A stretch of DNA of 64,000 bases from Anthonomus grandis grandis (GCF_022605725.1 NC_065563.1:10876518-10940517), one strand, 5' to 3'. Shown: positions 24,701 to 34,964, counted from the first letter of the stretch. Made by a program: numbers and translations. The notes: generated from the letters alone by a model not told the origin.

Positions 24701-27700
24701 ATAACTTAAAAGCTTGCAGCTAATATTAAAAGGGCTCGTGCTGATGTTTCCAGGCAAACATTAACTGAATATTTTGAAAACCTTAAAACAACTTTAAATG
24801 GTATTCCGTCGTGCAACGTATATAATTATGATGAAACTAATTTGCTTGACGACCCTGGGCGCAAAAAACTAATATATTCCTGTGGAGTAAAATACCCTGA
24901 ACGAGTGTGCAATTTTACTAAATCTGCAACCTCAGTGATGATGTGTGGTTCTGCAGCAGCAGTTCTTTTGCCACCATATGTAATTTATCGAGCAGAAAAA
25001 ATGTGGACGCAGTGGACTGAACAATGACCAAAGTTAAAACCTGTTGCATAGATAGATGCTGTGCAACTGGATCACGATACAACCGAACGTCACATGGGTG
25101 AATGGACGTTGTGAAAATAAACTTTTAATGACTGGTTTAAGTCTGCGTTTCTTCCACATGCCAAAAGACAGCAAGAGCGAAAAATTCTAATAGGCGATAA
25201 CTTGCCTCACATTTCACAGAAGAAGTTATTAGACTGTGTGAAGAACATAACATTGGATTTGTATGCCTGCCAAGGAACGCGACACATTTATGTCAGCCGT
25301 TGGACGTAGGGTTTTTCAGGCCATTTAGTCTTGAAGTCTAAAAGTCTTGCTAGCATGGAAAAATACGTATCCGACACATTCATCAATTGACAAAAAGGAT
25401 TTCCTAAATTTGTTGCAAAAAACCTTGGTGACAATGGATAGTAAATTATCCAAAGATAAAATACCTCATGCGATTAAACGAAATCTTATTTCTTCTTTTG
25501 AAGCGATTGGCAGTCCCTTTAAATCCAAACCGAGTATTAGACAAGCTGCCTAGAGAAGATTTTAATCAAGACCAAGCGCAGAACGTGTTGGTAAATTACT
25601 TACAGCAACAGAGATTTATGTATAAATCATAAATCACCAAAATGTTGGGGAAGTTGTGAAGAATAGTCACTTTGTCACTCTTCCACTGCTTTATTATTAA
25701 TTAATTTGACTTGTGGACTGTATAAAATTATAAATTAAGTGCTGCTCCGACTGATGGCAACTCAACACGCCATGTCGTATTGAAGAGAGTTATATGAAAT
25801 TTTCGCGGCGTTGTCACATCTATACCAGACATACCGGTCCCCTTGGAAGTACCATGTACTTTCTACAGAACTTAAAAGATAATTACATTCTTAAATAGTG
25901 ACATACTTAAAAATACATGAACACTATTAATTAGCAATGAACAAAATGGTCAACTAAACAACGAAAACAGGATAAATTGTGGTTAAACAACTAATTTCAC
26001 ATTTTACCTAAATACTTCAAAGTATAGAAGTAAACAAAGTCACTAAAATCTTAATTCTAGTACACTCCAACTTAGGTAAAATTTTACATATGTTCTAATA
26101 TAAAAAGATTTAAGTATAATATATAAATGCTCCAACAAGACGAAATAAGAAGAGAACAAAACTTGATGTTCAGCCAGGGAAAAGTGTGACAGCCCAAAAT
26201 GATTCCAACAGTTCAGACAGCGACGTTGAAGAGCCTATACCAAATGATAATTCCGACGATGACATGACCGCCGACGATCTATTTATCCAGTTGCAGGAAA
26301 ACGAAGAAATTGAATATTTGAAAGTGAGTCAAAGTGAGATCAAAATTGGGACATTTTTATTGGTTAAAGTGTTGGGGGGCATGCGAAAAAGTGTTAGCTA
26401 TCGTTACATAGCTACAGTTCAAAATTTCAATGAAAACGAATTCGAAGTTCTGGGACTAAAATCTGTCGATGGAAGAAAACCTGTTTTTAAGCCACAAGAA
26501 GGCGACGAGTTTTCCATAGAATTGGCAGATATAATTGCTATTTTGCCAGAACCTGCCGCTGAATGCGTCAAAGGTCAAATCATTTATCAATTCAAAAAAG
26601 CAGTAGTTATTAAGGAGATGTAAATCCTTACTATACGCATTACTGCTTCTATCTATTAATTGAAGATTTGTTTCTTTACTTTTTGAATATTTTTATATAC
26701 TTTTGTATTTTTAAACAAGTGTTTTTACTAAAGTATTAAAAAACTGCAATGTTTCTTTTTTATTTTACCTAAAAAAATAACCAATTAGTGGAATTTCACC
26801 CCAAAACCTAGAATTATCTGTAACTTTTAAACGGATTGATGAACTTAAGCGGGGGTTAAATTGTTCATAATGCATTTTAAGGCATTGCAAGAAGAATACA
26901 ACTATATGGCACTGATCAAAGTCACCCCCCTTTTGGTATGAAATTGATCACACCTTATTTTGGCATTTTTTAAAATTTAGAGCAGATACGATTGCAAAAT
27001 CCTTTTACCGCATCCATACACAATCATTTATGATTAATTTTAATATCGATACTCAGTTATCAAAAGAGTTACAAGCAAATTTACAAACGAAATGATCAAT
27101 TTAACCCCGTTTCACGGTACTATGTTTTTAATAATGTTGTGTTTGTCATTTAATAATATTTTCTCTGACGCTAAACGTATTGATTCGGATGTGCCACAAG
27201 GGTCAATCCTAGATCCTTTACTTCTCCTAATATACACTGTTGATTTACCCAATGTGAGGAATTCTGAATATGCTGATGGCACCTGAGCTATAACCATAAC
27301 TACACTTAATAAGTCAATACTCAAAAGAACATAATTTAATTATCAATTCTTACCCTGTATTTCTGAAAAACTGATTTAAGTAATAAAACACAATGAATAT
27401 TATTTTTCCGTGATTACTTGATTAAAAATTAATTTATCTTAAAACGTGTTATTAAGTGACTCCTTTTTCCTGTGTCACCCGGTATAAAGGAGCAATCACA
27501 ATTTACAATCAACCTATTTAGAAAGCTACTTGGAGAAAAGATTACATTGCCATACATATAATGTAATATAAAATCACCATTTTAATATCTACAGGGTATA
27601 TATTGCAGAAGAGTATTTTTTATGAACGTGTTCATTCGCATCACTCATTACCAGGTGAATTTTTAAAATGTTAAAGTGTTCAAATGTTATGAATAGGTAC

Positions 27701-28431
27701 CGTGAACTACGTGTTAATGACTTGTTTCACTATATTCTGATAGTCATAGCTTGTAATAACTAAAATTTAAAAATGTTGGAATTATTGTTATTAAACTGAG
27801 GTATCGTGCGTATACGTTTAGATTAATTTAAAAACATTTAATAAATAAATATACCTTGGCCACCGATTGGAACAAATTTCTCTCGGTAATTTCCTTGACG
27901 CGCTCCAAAGCGTCCTCGACTCCGTTTTTCGAGTCGAAAACGGACTGCGTGAAGTCGATCCAGGCCTGTTGGGGCGAGGCGACCCTACCGGGGGCCGTCT
28001 GCAACTTCTGGAACCTCCGGAACGACTCGTAGAGCGCGTAGACGCCCCGTAGATCCGCGTAGGCCAACTGTAGAGCCCACACGGAGTCCAAGTAGTCCAA
28101 ACCGTAGGTTAAATCGTGATCGTAGTGCTGTAGAAGTGTGTTTTCCGATCATCGATAATTCATTCTGAGAATGAATACTCTTGGCTACCTTTTTAATGAT
28201 GTCGCCGAAATCCTCGAATTTCTTGATCAGTATGATCTCGGGGGAGTGCGGTGACGGAAGGGCGTTCCCGCCATCCCTGGCCTCCCCCACGTAATTCCAC
28301 AGTTTCTCTTCTAACTTGAGAAACTCGTAACGGAGTCGGTCTATCAGGAGGAGTTTTTCTGGATCCCGGGCATGGGTGGGCAGCAGCAGGAAACTCGCGA
28401 GAACAACGAGGGTGGCAAGGGTGAGATTCAT
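18702..28431 (-). CDS. Gene C: secreted cysteine-rich protein, ten exons, complete
   Basis: Exons on the minus strand: 28431-28189, 28127-27855, 21852-21708, 21655-21518, 21461-21244, 19863-19643, 19569-19331, 19274-19133, 19069-18916 and 18851-18702 (TAG). Every junction keeps phase with GT/AG borders, giving about 640 residues. Order: signal peptide (hydrophobic residues about 3-21, ending near THA), a helical EKLLLIDRLRYEF..EEKLWNYV segment, a second helical exon, the SPQQVLYNLYDTIAL exon, then a seven-cysteine exon (C-x3-C-x10-C-x5-C-x5-C-x6-C-x9-C). Exon 6 is W/C-rich (WWRWLFWHCSYCFCLCDE). Exons 7-10 form a strand-rich C-terminal domain ending PVFPEEEVN. No transmembrane segment follows the signal, so secretion is inferred. 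Biochemical function unknown; the DUF4803 label is from memory. Intron 2 (6 kb) carries a pogo transposon. Exons 3-10 might also serve module B. Confidence 0.85.
19880..19965. repeat. Diverged single monomer related to the 188-bp satellite
   Basis: Within gene C intron 5, a CTTTTGTTTCATGG block followed by TTTTTGAGATATTGGGCTTT matches the GCTTTTTGTTTCATGAAAAT and TTTTTTAGATATAGGACTTT blocks of the 28.9-31.3 kb array in the same order and spacing. It reads as an old stray copy. Confidence 0.5.
20330..20458 (+). repeat. Probable LINE 3' end with (ATT)n tail
   Basis: Ends with AATAAACG followed by an ATT microsatellite (about 20436-20455). The same layout (an ACGTTTATTATT tail after a GC-richer block) ends the reverse-transcriptase fragment at 58003-58030. 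Probably a heavily 5'-truncated insertion; no coding sequence remains. Confidence 0.4.
20459..21190. repeat. Old, diverged 188-bp-type satellite in gene C intron 5
   Basis: At least four degenerate copies. Each holds a TTTGTTTCATGAxAATA block, then GAGTTTTTGAGATATTGGAC, then an AAAGTGAGTxxTxxCCTCAA block (for example around 20560-20640, 20710-20800, 20890-20970 and 21050-21120). The order matches the young array at 28851-31375 but identity is much lower. Short frames on both strands here are not genes. Confidence 0.65.
21860..22770. other. Gene C intron 2, distal part; one perfect 25-bp tandem duplication
   Basis: Mostly unrecognised. GCTCAGAGATCTATTAGAAT plus five more bases is perfectly duplicated at 22491-22515 and 22516-22540. 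A GC-richer block at 22290-22375 (ACCGGAACC, AACGCAGCGGGCG) resembles a transposon 5' untranslated region but has no frame. Confidence 0.45.
22771..23012 (-). pseudogene. Unrecognised open frame of about 80 codons without an ATG
   Basis: Between an upstream TAG and a TAA at 22773-22771 the minus strand is open and reads as credible protein (TIKGDRPILKDLF, then NLFGYGPVILKISG, then VDWLKSVEKSVSAESV at the end). There is no ATG in frame and no convincing splice acceptor. It may be the C-terminal exon of a transposon gene, or a lost exon in gene C intron 2. I recognise no family. Confidence 0.25.
23013..23828. other. Gene C intron 2, AT-rich, nothing recognisable
   Basis: Very AT-rich sequence directly to the left of the pogo element. 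A short serine/aspartate-coding stretch (minus, near 23521-23560) resembles the acidic tails of transposase genes but is too short to call. Confidence 0.4.
24306..26623 (+). pseudogene. Broken pogo-like DDE transposase
   Basis: Starts MPRVYKRKVGTRRYKDYGQE. A psq-type helix-turn-helix follows (KRKAAKWFKISYGTLNNRYHG) after a frameshift. The DDE core is split over several frames: first catalytic aspartate in YNYDETN (about 24828), second in IGDNLPHIS (about 25195), third in QPLDVGFFRPF (about 25300). The C-terminal part is an intact 145-codon frame (26186-26623) with an acidic SDSDVEEPIPNDNSDDDMT stretch and a folded tail ending KKAVVIKEM. Several stops and frameshifts, plus a probable insertion at 25628-26121, make it non-functional. 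Confidence 0.8.
25621..26128. mobile_element. Probable 494-bp insertion in the pogo transposase
   Basis: Transposase sequence stops at about 25627 and resumes at 26129 (a TRRNKKRTKLDVQPG block). TATAAAT is present on both sides (25621-25627 and 26122-26128), which would be a 7-bp target duplication. The insert has no terminal inverted repeats and no coding frame; its type is unknown. The 7-mer is AT-rich, so chance cannot be excluded. Confidence 0.4.
27121..27291 (+). pseudogene. LINE reverse transcriptase fragment beside the pogo element
   Basis: The frame gives FSDAKRIDSDVPQGSILDPL, LLIYTVDLPN, then YADG. These are the VPQGS-x-LGPLLF and YADDT core blocks of non-LTR reverse transcriptase, with the catalytic second D of YADD changed to G. 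It abuts the right TA of the pogo element, so the transposon may have landed in an older LINE, although I could not find the left half of that LINE. Confidence 0.7.
27292..27854. other. Start of gene C intron 2, nothing recognisable
   Basis: AT-rich intron between the LINE fragment and the donor of exon 2 at 27855. No repeats or frames of note. Confidence 0.45.
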
Positions 28432-28505
28432 TTTTTTGCAGGTTTAGTCACATTATCTTTGAGGGTGTAAGTGTGTGTGTGTGTGAGGGGGAGTATTAGG
28501 CACCT

Positions 28506-28524
28506 GGATAATTAATTATTATGG
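28506..28524 (-). promoter_or_regulatory. Conserved AT-rich promoter motif of gene C
   Basis: GGATAATTAATTATTATGG on the plus strand, 75 bp upstream of the gene C ATG. It matches the gene A and module B motifs at 16 of 19 bases or better. A (GT)n run at about 28469-28484 lies between motif and ATG, and no TATA box is apparent. Confidence 0.55.
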
Positions 28525-28539
28525 CCTATTAGTTTACAA

Positions 28540-28850
28540 TAAACCGTGTTATTATTTAAGCGGCTATTTACTCGAATTGCGCTCGATTGCGTAAAAATTG
28601 ATGGTATTTTGATATGAGAAAGTATATCGTGTTCGCATGAAGAATACCCGGTTAATGTCGCATGTTTATAATATAGAATTCGTTATGTATTTGCCTTAAT
28701 AATAATAATAATACTCCTTGGGTTATGACATAGCCTATAGCCTACCGGTTAGCTAAAGGATAAATATTGATAATAATTAGCTGAAATGTGATTAAATAGT
28801 TCCCGGAAGGTGTTGATAATTTTAAAGAATTTTTATTAAAAATTAAAACT
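28540..28850. other. Upstream of gene C, AT-rich, no gene
   Basis: Between the gene C promoter motif and the 188-bp satellite. Contains a short (AAT)n run near 28700-28712. Nothing else stands out. Confidence 0.45.
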
Positions 28851-31375
28851 GTCAAATGTCTCCCTTAGACACCACTGCCTAAAAAGTCCAATATTTCCAA
28901 AATTATTGCTTTGACTAATTTGAACTATAAACAATATTTCTAGAGAATACTTTGAGGAATATTTTGCTTTTTGTTTCATGAAAATACTCCCAGTAGTTTT
29001 TTAGATATAGGACTTTGAACTGAGTGGTCACTTTGAGGGTCAAATGTCTCCCTTAGACACCATTGCCTAAAAAGCCGAATATTTCCAAAATTATTGCTTG
29101 GACTAATTTAAAATATAAACAATATTTTTAGAGAATACTTTAAGGAATATTTTGCTTTTTGTTTCATGAAGATACTCACAGCGGTTTTTTAGATATAGGA
29201 CTTTAAACTGAATGGTCACTTTCAGGGTCAAATGTCTCCCTTAGACACCACTGCCTAAAAAGTCCAATATTTCCAAAATTATTGCTTGGACTAATTTCAA
29301 CTGTGAACAATATTTCTAGAGAATACTTTGAGGAATATTTTGCTTTTTGTTTCATAAAAATACTCCCAGTAGTTTTTTAGATATAGGACTTTGAACTGAG
29401 TGGTCACTTTGAGGGTCAAAAGTCTCCCTTAGACACCACTGCCTAAAAAGTCCAATATTTCCAAAATTATTGCTTGGACTAATTTCAACTGTGAACAATA
29501 TTTCTAGAGAATACTTTGAGGAATATTTTGCTTTTTGCTTCATGAAAATACTCTCGTAGTTTTTTAGATAAAGGACTTTGAACTGAGTGGTCACTTTGAG
29601 GGTCAAATGTCTCCTTTAGACACAACTGCTTAAAAAGCCGAATATTTCCAAAATTATTGCTTGGACTATTTTGAACTATAAACAATATTTCCAGAAAACA
29701 CTTTGAGAAATATTTTGCTTTTTGTTTCATAAAAATACTCCCAGTAGTTTTTTAGATATAGGACTTTGAACTGAGTGGTCACTTTGAGGGTCAAACGTCT
29801 CCCTTGGACACAACTGCTTAAAAAGCCGAATATTTCCAAAATTATTGCTTGGACTATTTTGAACTATAAACAATATTTCCAGAAAACACTTTGAGAAATA
29901 TTTTGCTTTTTGTTTCACAAAAATACTCCCAGTAGTTTTTTAGATATAGGACTTTGAACTGAGAGGTCACTTTGAGAGTCAAAAGTCTCCCTTAGACACC
30001 ACTGCCTAAAAAGTCGAATATTTCCAAAATTGTTGCTTGGACTAATTTGAACTATGAACAATATTTCTAGAAAATACTTTGAGGAATATTTTGCTTTTTA
30101 TTTCATGAAAATACTCCCAATAGTTTTTTAGATATAGGACTTTGAACTGAGTGGTCACTTTGAGGGTCAAACGTCTTCCTTGGACACCGCTGCCTAAAAA
30201 GCCGAATATTTCCAAAATTATTGCTTGGACTATTTTGAACTATAAACAATATTTCCAGAAAACACTTTGAGAAATATTTTGCTTTTTGTTTCATAAAAAT
30301 ACTCCCAGTAGTTTTTTAGATATAGGACTTTGAACTGAGTGGTCACTTTGAGGGTCAAACGTCTCCCTTGGACACAACTGCTTAAAAAGCCGAATATTTC
30401 CAAAATTATTGCTTGGACTATTTTGAACTATAAACAATATTTCCAGAAAACACTTTGAGAAATATTTTGCTTTTTGTTTCACAAAAATACTCCCAGTAGT
30501 TTTTTAGATATAGGACTTTGAACTGAGAGGTCACTTTGAGAGTCAAAAGTCTCCCTTAGACACCACTGCCTAAAAAGTCGAATATTTCCAAAATTGTTGC
30601 TTGGACTAATTTGAACTATGAACAATATTTCTAGAAAATACTTTGAGGAATATTTTGCTTTTTATTTCATGAAAATACTCCCAATAGTTTTTTAGATATA
30701 GGACTTTGAACTGAGTGGTCACTTTGAGGGTCAAACGTCTTCCTTGGACACCGCTGCCTAAAAAGCCGAATATTTCCAAAATTATTGCTTGGACTATTTT
30801 GAACTTTAAACAATATTTCCAGAAAACACTTTAAGGAATATTTTGCTTTTTGTTTCATAAAAATACTCCCAGTAGTTTTTTAGATATAGGACTTTGAACT
30901 GAGTGGTCACTTTGAGGGTCAAAAGTCTCCCTTAGACACCACTGCCTAAAAAGTCGAATATTTCCAAAATTATTGCTTGGACTATTTTGAACTATAAACA
31001 ATATTTCCAGAAAACACTTTAAGAAATATTTTGCTTTCTGTTTCATAAAAATACTCCCAGTAGTTTTTTAGATATAGGACTTTGAACTGAGTGGTCATTT
31101 TGAGGGTCTTTGACAAATGTCTCCCTTAGACACCACTGCCTAAAAAGCCGAATATTTCCAAAATTATTGCTTGGACTATTTTAAACTATAAACAACATTT
31201 CCAGAAAACACTTTAAGGAATTTTTTGCTTTTTGTATAATGGAGATACTCCCACTAGCTTTTTAGATACAGGACTTTAAACTGAGTGGTCACCTGGACTA
31301 ATTTGAACTACAAACAATATTTCTGGAGAACATTTACAGGAATATTTTGTTTTATGGAGATTTTCGATTTTGACA
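28851..31375. repeat. 188-bp tandem satellite with 3-monomer higher-order repeat
   Basis: About thirteen copies; unit starts GTCAAATGTC at 28851, 29039 and so on at 188-bp steps. Core blocks: TCCCTTAGACACCACTGCCT, AATATTTCCAAAATTATTGC, TTTTGCTTTTTGTTTCATGA, AGTTTTTTAGATATAGGACT. A variant with GAGAGGTCACTTTGAGAGTC occurs at 29961 and again 564 bp later, and whole blocks around 30103 and 30667 match, so three monomers (564 bp) form a higher-order unit in the centre. Copies near the right edge (31100-31375) are decayed. The 63-residue minus frames are monomer artefacts. Confidence 0.93.
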
Positions 31376-31835
31376 AGTGACATTTAAAGTATAACCGGTT
31401 GCCTAAAAACTCTTACCTAGGAGCAAGTTATGCAACTACCAATACTACTATTGCGACGCCATTACTGCCATGGCTTTTTTTGTACTACATAATATATCTC
31501 GTTGTACTAAAGAGGTCTTATCAGAAATTTCTGAATGATTTCAGTTTCTACGCAAGCATTGTCCTAATAAGGAAAATTGCGTGGTGGTGCGAGGCCTTTG
31601 GCCACGCACAAACAATTTTTAGTAATTTTTTTTTTAATTGTACTAAAAACCCCTTGTGAGTGGCCATCAGAGGACGAAATTTCAAGTTGTTTCAATTTAA
31701 TGAATTAATTTCCAAAAACTTAAGGTAAAAATTAACTGTCAGTGTCATAAGTGACAATTGACATTTTTCGATTTTGACGAGCGACATTTGAAGTCCTGCC
31801 CTCTAGGAGAAAGTTAGGCAACTATGACGTCAGTC
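31362..31835. repeat. Direct repeat pair around about 330 bp
   Basis: TTTTCGATTTTGACAAGTGA...CTAGGAGCAAGTTATGCAAC (31363-31437) is repeated in degenerate form at 31765-31830 (TTTTCGATTTTGACGAGCGA...CTAGGAGAAAGTTAGGCAAC). It may be a mobile element with direct terminal repeats or a segmental duplication. The open frame at 31399-31659 overlaps the first copy and has no recognisable domain. Confidence 0.45.
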
Positions 31836-32048
31836 ACCATCGTGGCTCTACTTGATAAGCTTTTCGTTTACTTTTCACATAGTCTTTCAAACAAGAAAAT
31901 GCACACAATTAATATTCATAATATATATAATAGTAGTGACGCGTATATCAGTTGACCCTCATCAGTTAAATTCGCTGAATTGATTTTATTATTATTAAAT
32001 GTATGCGTTATTGCACACCTTGAAAAGGCGAGCTTAATGTGACTTGAG

Positions 32049-32070
32049 AGAGAGAGAGAGAAAAAAAAAT
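32049..32070. repeat. (GA)n microsatellite
   Basis: GAGAGAGAGAGAG followed by an A run. A (CA)n run also lies at about 32579-32592. Confidence 0.8.
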
Positions 32071-32194
32071 TAGTAGTAGTGCAAACAAAGCAAAGAATGC
32101 TGAGGTCGTTTTTGTTGTTTATGAATGGGAACTAAAGAATTCTTTACCTAGAAGATAATTCTTAATTTTCTCTTATCCTCAAAAGGGTCTCAGC

Positions 32195-32345
32195 ATGAAT
32201 TATGTAAAATCTCAGAAAGTTCTTGAGCTACAAGGGTTCTTCATGTATGAAAATGTTCCTTGGGAAACGCCTCAACTTTAAGTGAAAACCTCATTAAAAT
32301 GCCTGGAATAATTTTCAAGTTATCGTGGAAACTATATAATATAAG
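32195..32345. repeat. Isolated diverged relative of the 363-bp satellite monomer
   Basis: AAAATCTCAGAAAGTTCTTG, GAGCTACAAGGGTTCTTCAT, GTATGAAAATGTTCCTTGG and GAAACGCC follow the same order as the AAAGTATTAGAGCTAC, AAAAATGGTTCATATATGAA, AATATTCATTGG and AAAACACC blocks of the left-edge array, about 27 kb away. Only part of one monomer is recognisable. Confidence 0.45.
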
Positions 32346-32349
32346 ACTA

Positions 32350-33490
32350 ATAGTGGATAACGGGATATTCCCAATTTGATTGTCAAACCGAGGGGTGCGA
32401 AGTGGTCCGCGACCTGACTTTGTTTCGTTATTTCGCACGGTTTACGTGCATCAAACAAAGAACGCATTCATTTTAATAATCGAGACGGAAGTTATTATTA
32501 TCTTAAGATAATAATACGTCTCTGGTGCACTTCTATTATTGCCGTCAAGGTCATATTTTTAGATTAAACGTGCCAAATACACACACACACACAGATTACG
32601 ATAAACCGTCAACATAAACTAAATTAATGATTTCGCGGGTTCCGTTACATGTTATTAATGCCAATAAAAATATTCTAGATAAGGTCGGTTTACACGCTTA
32701 AAATATTCATTTATTGTGTCATCCACTTACACGCAATTAAACAACTGGCAAGAACGAACGACTCGTCAGCTGATCGTTTTGAAGAATTAAAGGGAGAAAA
32801 CCCGTTGGTACCACCGTCGACCGAACTGTACTAACCGAGAGAGGAAAACCCGACGACGGGTGCGAGTGAATGCACGCAATCGGGCAAAGAGAGAGGGACA
32901 GTTAATGAACGCAATAAAAAAAATTCTTTGGGGGGGGCAGTACTGTGTCAGGTCAAATTCAATACGTCCTGGTCAATATTATTAATGGAATGAAGCAGAC
33001 TTAAAATACGAAGTAAGCAAATTATGGATATAAGATATAAAGCAAAAAAACAAGATTTCCTCGCAATTACTTACATTGAGAGAGAAATCAATCATTTGAA
33101 TCAATATTTTTAGGTTTGTCATTTTGAGCGTTACACATTAATAGGAAGTATTATTTTATTTGTGCCTTTATGTTTGCCGAAAATAGAATTACGAATGAAT
33201 TTCTTTTTCATTACAGACCGAACCAAGAGGTCTTTGAATATGTTATAAAATAAGTGTGTTAGCGATTAGGACCAAATTCTGTTTTCATATTTTAATGAAT
33301 GACGACGAGGATATCGGCTTCAGACAGAAAATACACATAAGGAAAAAGAACTGATGCATGCTATACTAACTCTAAAAATAATGAGACAGTTTTGTAAATA
33401 AACTTTTGTTATAAATCGATTTCAATATTTTGTTAAAAAATTCAACATTTAAAATTTTATTTCAACAAAGTACAGAATGTTACAGTATGC
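32350..33490. other. No gene recognised
   Basis: Intergenic (or deep intronic for module B). Somewhat GC-richer around 32760-32890 with no frame. A symmetric TTATTATTATCTTAAGATAA block (about 32491-32512) is a self-complementary AT hairpin. Otherwise unremarkable. Confidence 0.4.
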
Positions 33491-33499
33491 TGATTCTTA

Positions 33500-33870
33500 A
33501 GGGTATTAATTTTTGGGTGATTTTAAGAAGAAAGGTTTAAATAGAGGTATGTCCTAACTCCTTAACGTTTGAGTTACGAGTGTAAAAATCTTAAGAAAAA
33601 AATCGTTTTTTTGTCATAAGTCACTACTTCCTAGATATGCTTATGAAATTTAGTACCCGCCCTCTAAGTATTAACAGCCATTTTTTGATGAAGGAGATTT
33701 TTTTTAAGTTTACCCATGGCGTCCGAACAGGAACGTAGACTCAGTATTTTTGAAAAATATTTTGCACGCCACTGCTTTTCCGTAAAATAAAAACTATTTT
33801 TACAATCCCCATTCATTTAAGAACAAATTTAGTTTATTGACTTTTTTTCCGACATGCAATTTTCGCGACA
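33500..33870 (-). mobile_element. End fragment of a mariner-like transposon, inverted copy of 38725-38850
   Basis: Bases about 33740-33860 in reverse match 38725-38850: GCATGTCGGA, a run of A with GTCAA, then AAAAATAGTTTTTATTxTAC, GGAAAAGCAGTGGCGTxCA and ATATTTTTCAAA. The 38.7 kb copy lies just after a DDE transposase remnant, so this is probably the terminal non-coding part of the same transposon family in opposite orientation. No transposase is attached here. Confidence 0.55.
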
Positions 33871-34347
33871 AAAAATAAAAAACATTTTTATGCATGATCA
33901 ATTTATTAGTAAAAAAAACTCAATTTAATTATTTCATTATGTAAAAATTTAAATATATGTTTATATTTTTATAACTACATAACCCTTTATGACATGACGA
34001 CGCATCTGACAATTTAAAACTTTCAAAATAACCAAAGTTCAATTTGTTATAGCCTTGTTACAAAAATTCCAATATACTTGACATTTTGGCATATTAATTT
34101 AAAGCGTTTACGGATTAGATTAAATAGAAATAACCTAAATGGATTTTTGAAATAGTTTTTTAGTTTCGAATTATTTAAAAAAATATCAGATACGTCGTAT
34201 TGTAATATAATCTTGTAAATCATACGACATACGAAGTTGATTTTTAAAGTAAAATTTTGCATAATTTTTGGAAAAATAGTTTGTTGAAAAATTGAACAAA
34301 AAAAACATTAATGTTACAACACTAAATTAAGTATTGTTAAAAGTATC
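33871..34347. other. No gene recognised
   Basis: Very AT-rich. The 71-codon minus frame at 34047-34262 is low-complexity and has no support. Confidence 0.4.
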
Positions 34348-34964
34348 TCATTTATCAAAGTCCTGATGAGGTAAGTCCTTATAATATGCTTGAAATTCTG
34401 CATCTTTTATGACTAGTGTAGTGCCACTCAAGTTTATATCTGCTTTTATACGCTTAAGGCAAATCGAATCAAAGTCCAACTGAAGATGACTGACCATTAT
34501 TTCCATCACATTAGTCCATTTTATTTTATTGCCATTTTCTCGGTGTCTCTTATAGTCAAGACGCGTAGATCTTTAGATAAAGTCGTAGAAGTCATCATAC
34601 TTCATACTAATTACCTTGTATGTAGGTTGTAACTGTGATGGTATAAAAATAGCTCCAGCACTAGATAAAGCTGATGAAGTAGCACTGTGTGTAGAATCAC
34701 CCTCGCTTTGACCATGGTTGGTCTCGAAATATTTGAGAGTATAATCGTTTCTATGGTGGAGAATTTATGAAGTGATTATAGCAGCATTGTGGATATAATT
34801 AAATGTTTATTTTGGGCATAACAACCATCAAAAAATAAATCAATGACTGTTACATTTTGGTTTTGGCTGTATTCTTGTAGAATCATAAAAAGACAAGACG
34901 CAATTTCTGAGGAATTGGAAACTCGATTCTTAAAGAATTTTGAGCTCTCCTTTGATATCGGCAC
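34348..34964 (-). pseudogene. Relic of a transposon-derived protein (FFDGCxxQNK / ETNHGQSEGDS type)
   Basis: Minus frames give VTVIDLFFDGCYAQNKH and then, after frameshifts, YTLKYFETNHGQSEGDSTHS, AIFIPSQLQPT and a C-terminal part ending AYYKDLPHQDFDK with a stop at 34350-34348. These blocks (an acidic FxDxCxGQNKN-like block, an HGQSEGDSxHS block, an IPSQL block) are familiar to me from many high-copy uncharacterised arthropod proteins, which look transposase-derived. I cannot name the superfamily. The gene is broken by stops and frameshifts. Confidence 0.5.

Larger units (their letters stand above)
23831..27117 (+). mobile_element. Pogo/Tigger-like DNA transposon (Tc1/mariner superfamily), 3.3 kb
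   Basis: The ends are inverted repeats: the left end starts CCGTGAAATGGGGTGAATTT and the right end in reverse starts CCGTGAAACGGGGTTAAATT, with three mismatches in the first 22 bases. Both sides are bordered by TA (23829-23830 and 27118-27119), the usual duplication for this superfamily. Subterminal copies of GGGGTxAAATTGATCA lie at 24184-24224 and near 26849-26865 and 26909-26955, suggesting transposase-binding sites. The internal transposase gene is dead. Inserted in intron 2 of gene C, antisense to it. Confidence 0.85.

Noticed and set aside
29352..31046. 63-84 residue frames in the 188-bp array (MKQKAKYFSKCFLEILF type)
   Set aside because: Satellite by-products; they stop and start with monomer variants.
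31399..31659. 86-codon plus frame
   Set aside because: Overlaps a degenerate direct repeat and shows no domain or splice support.
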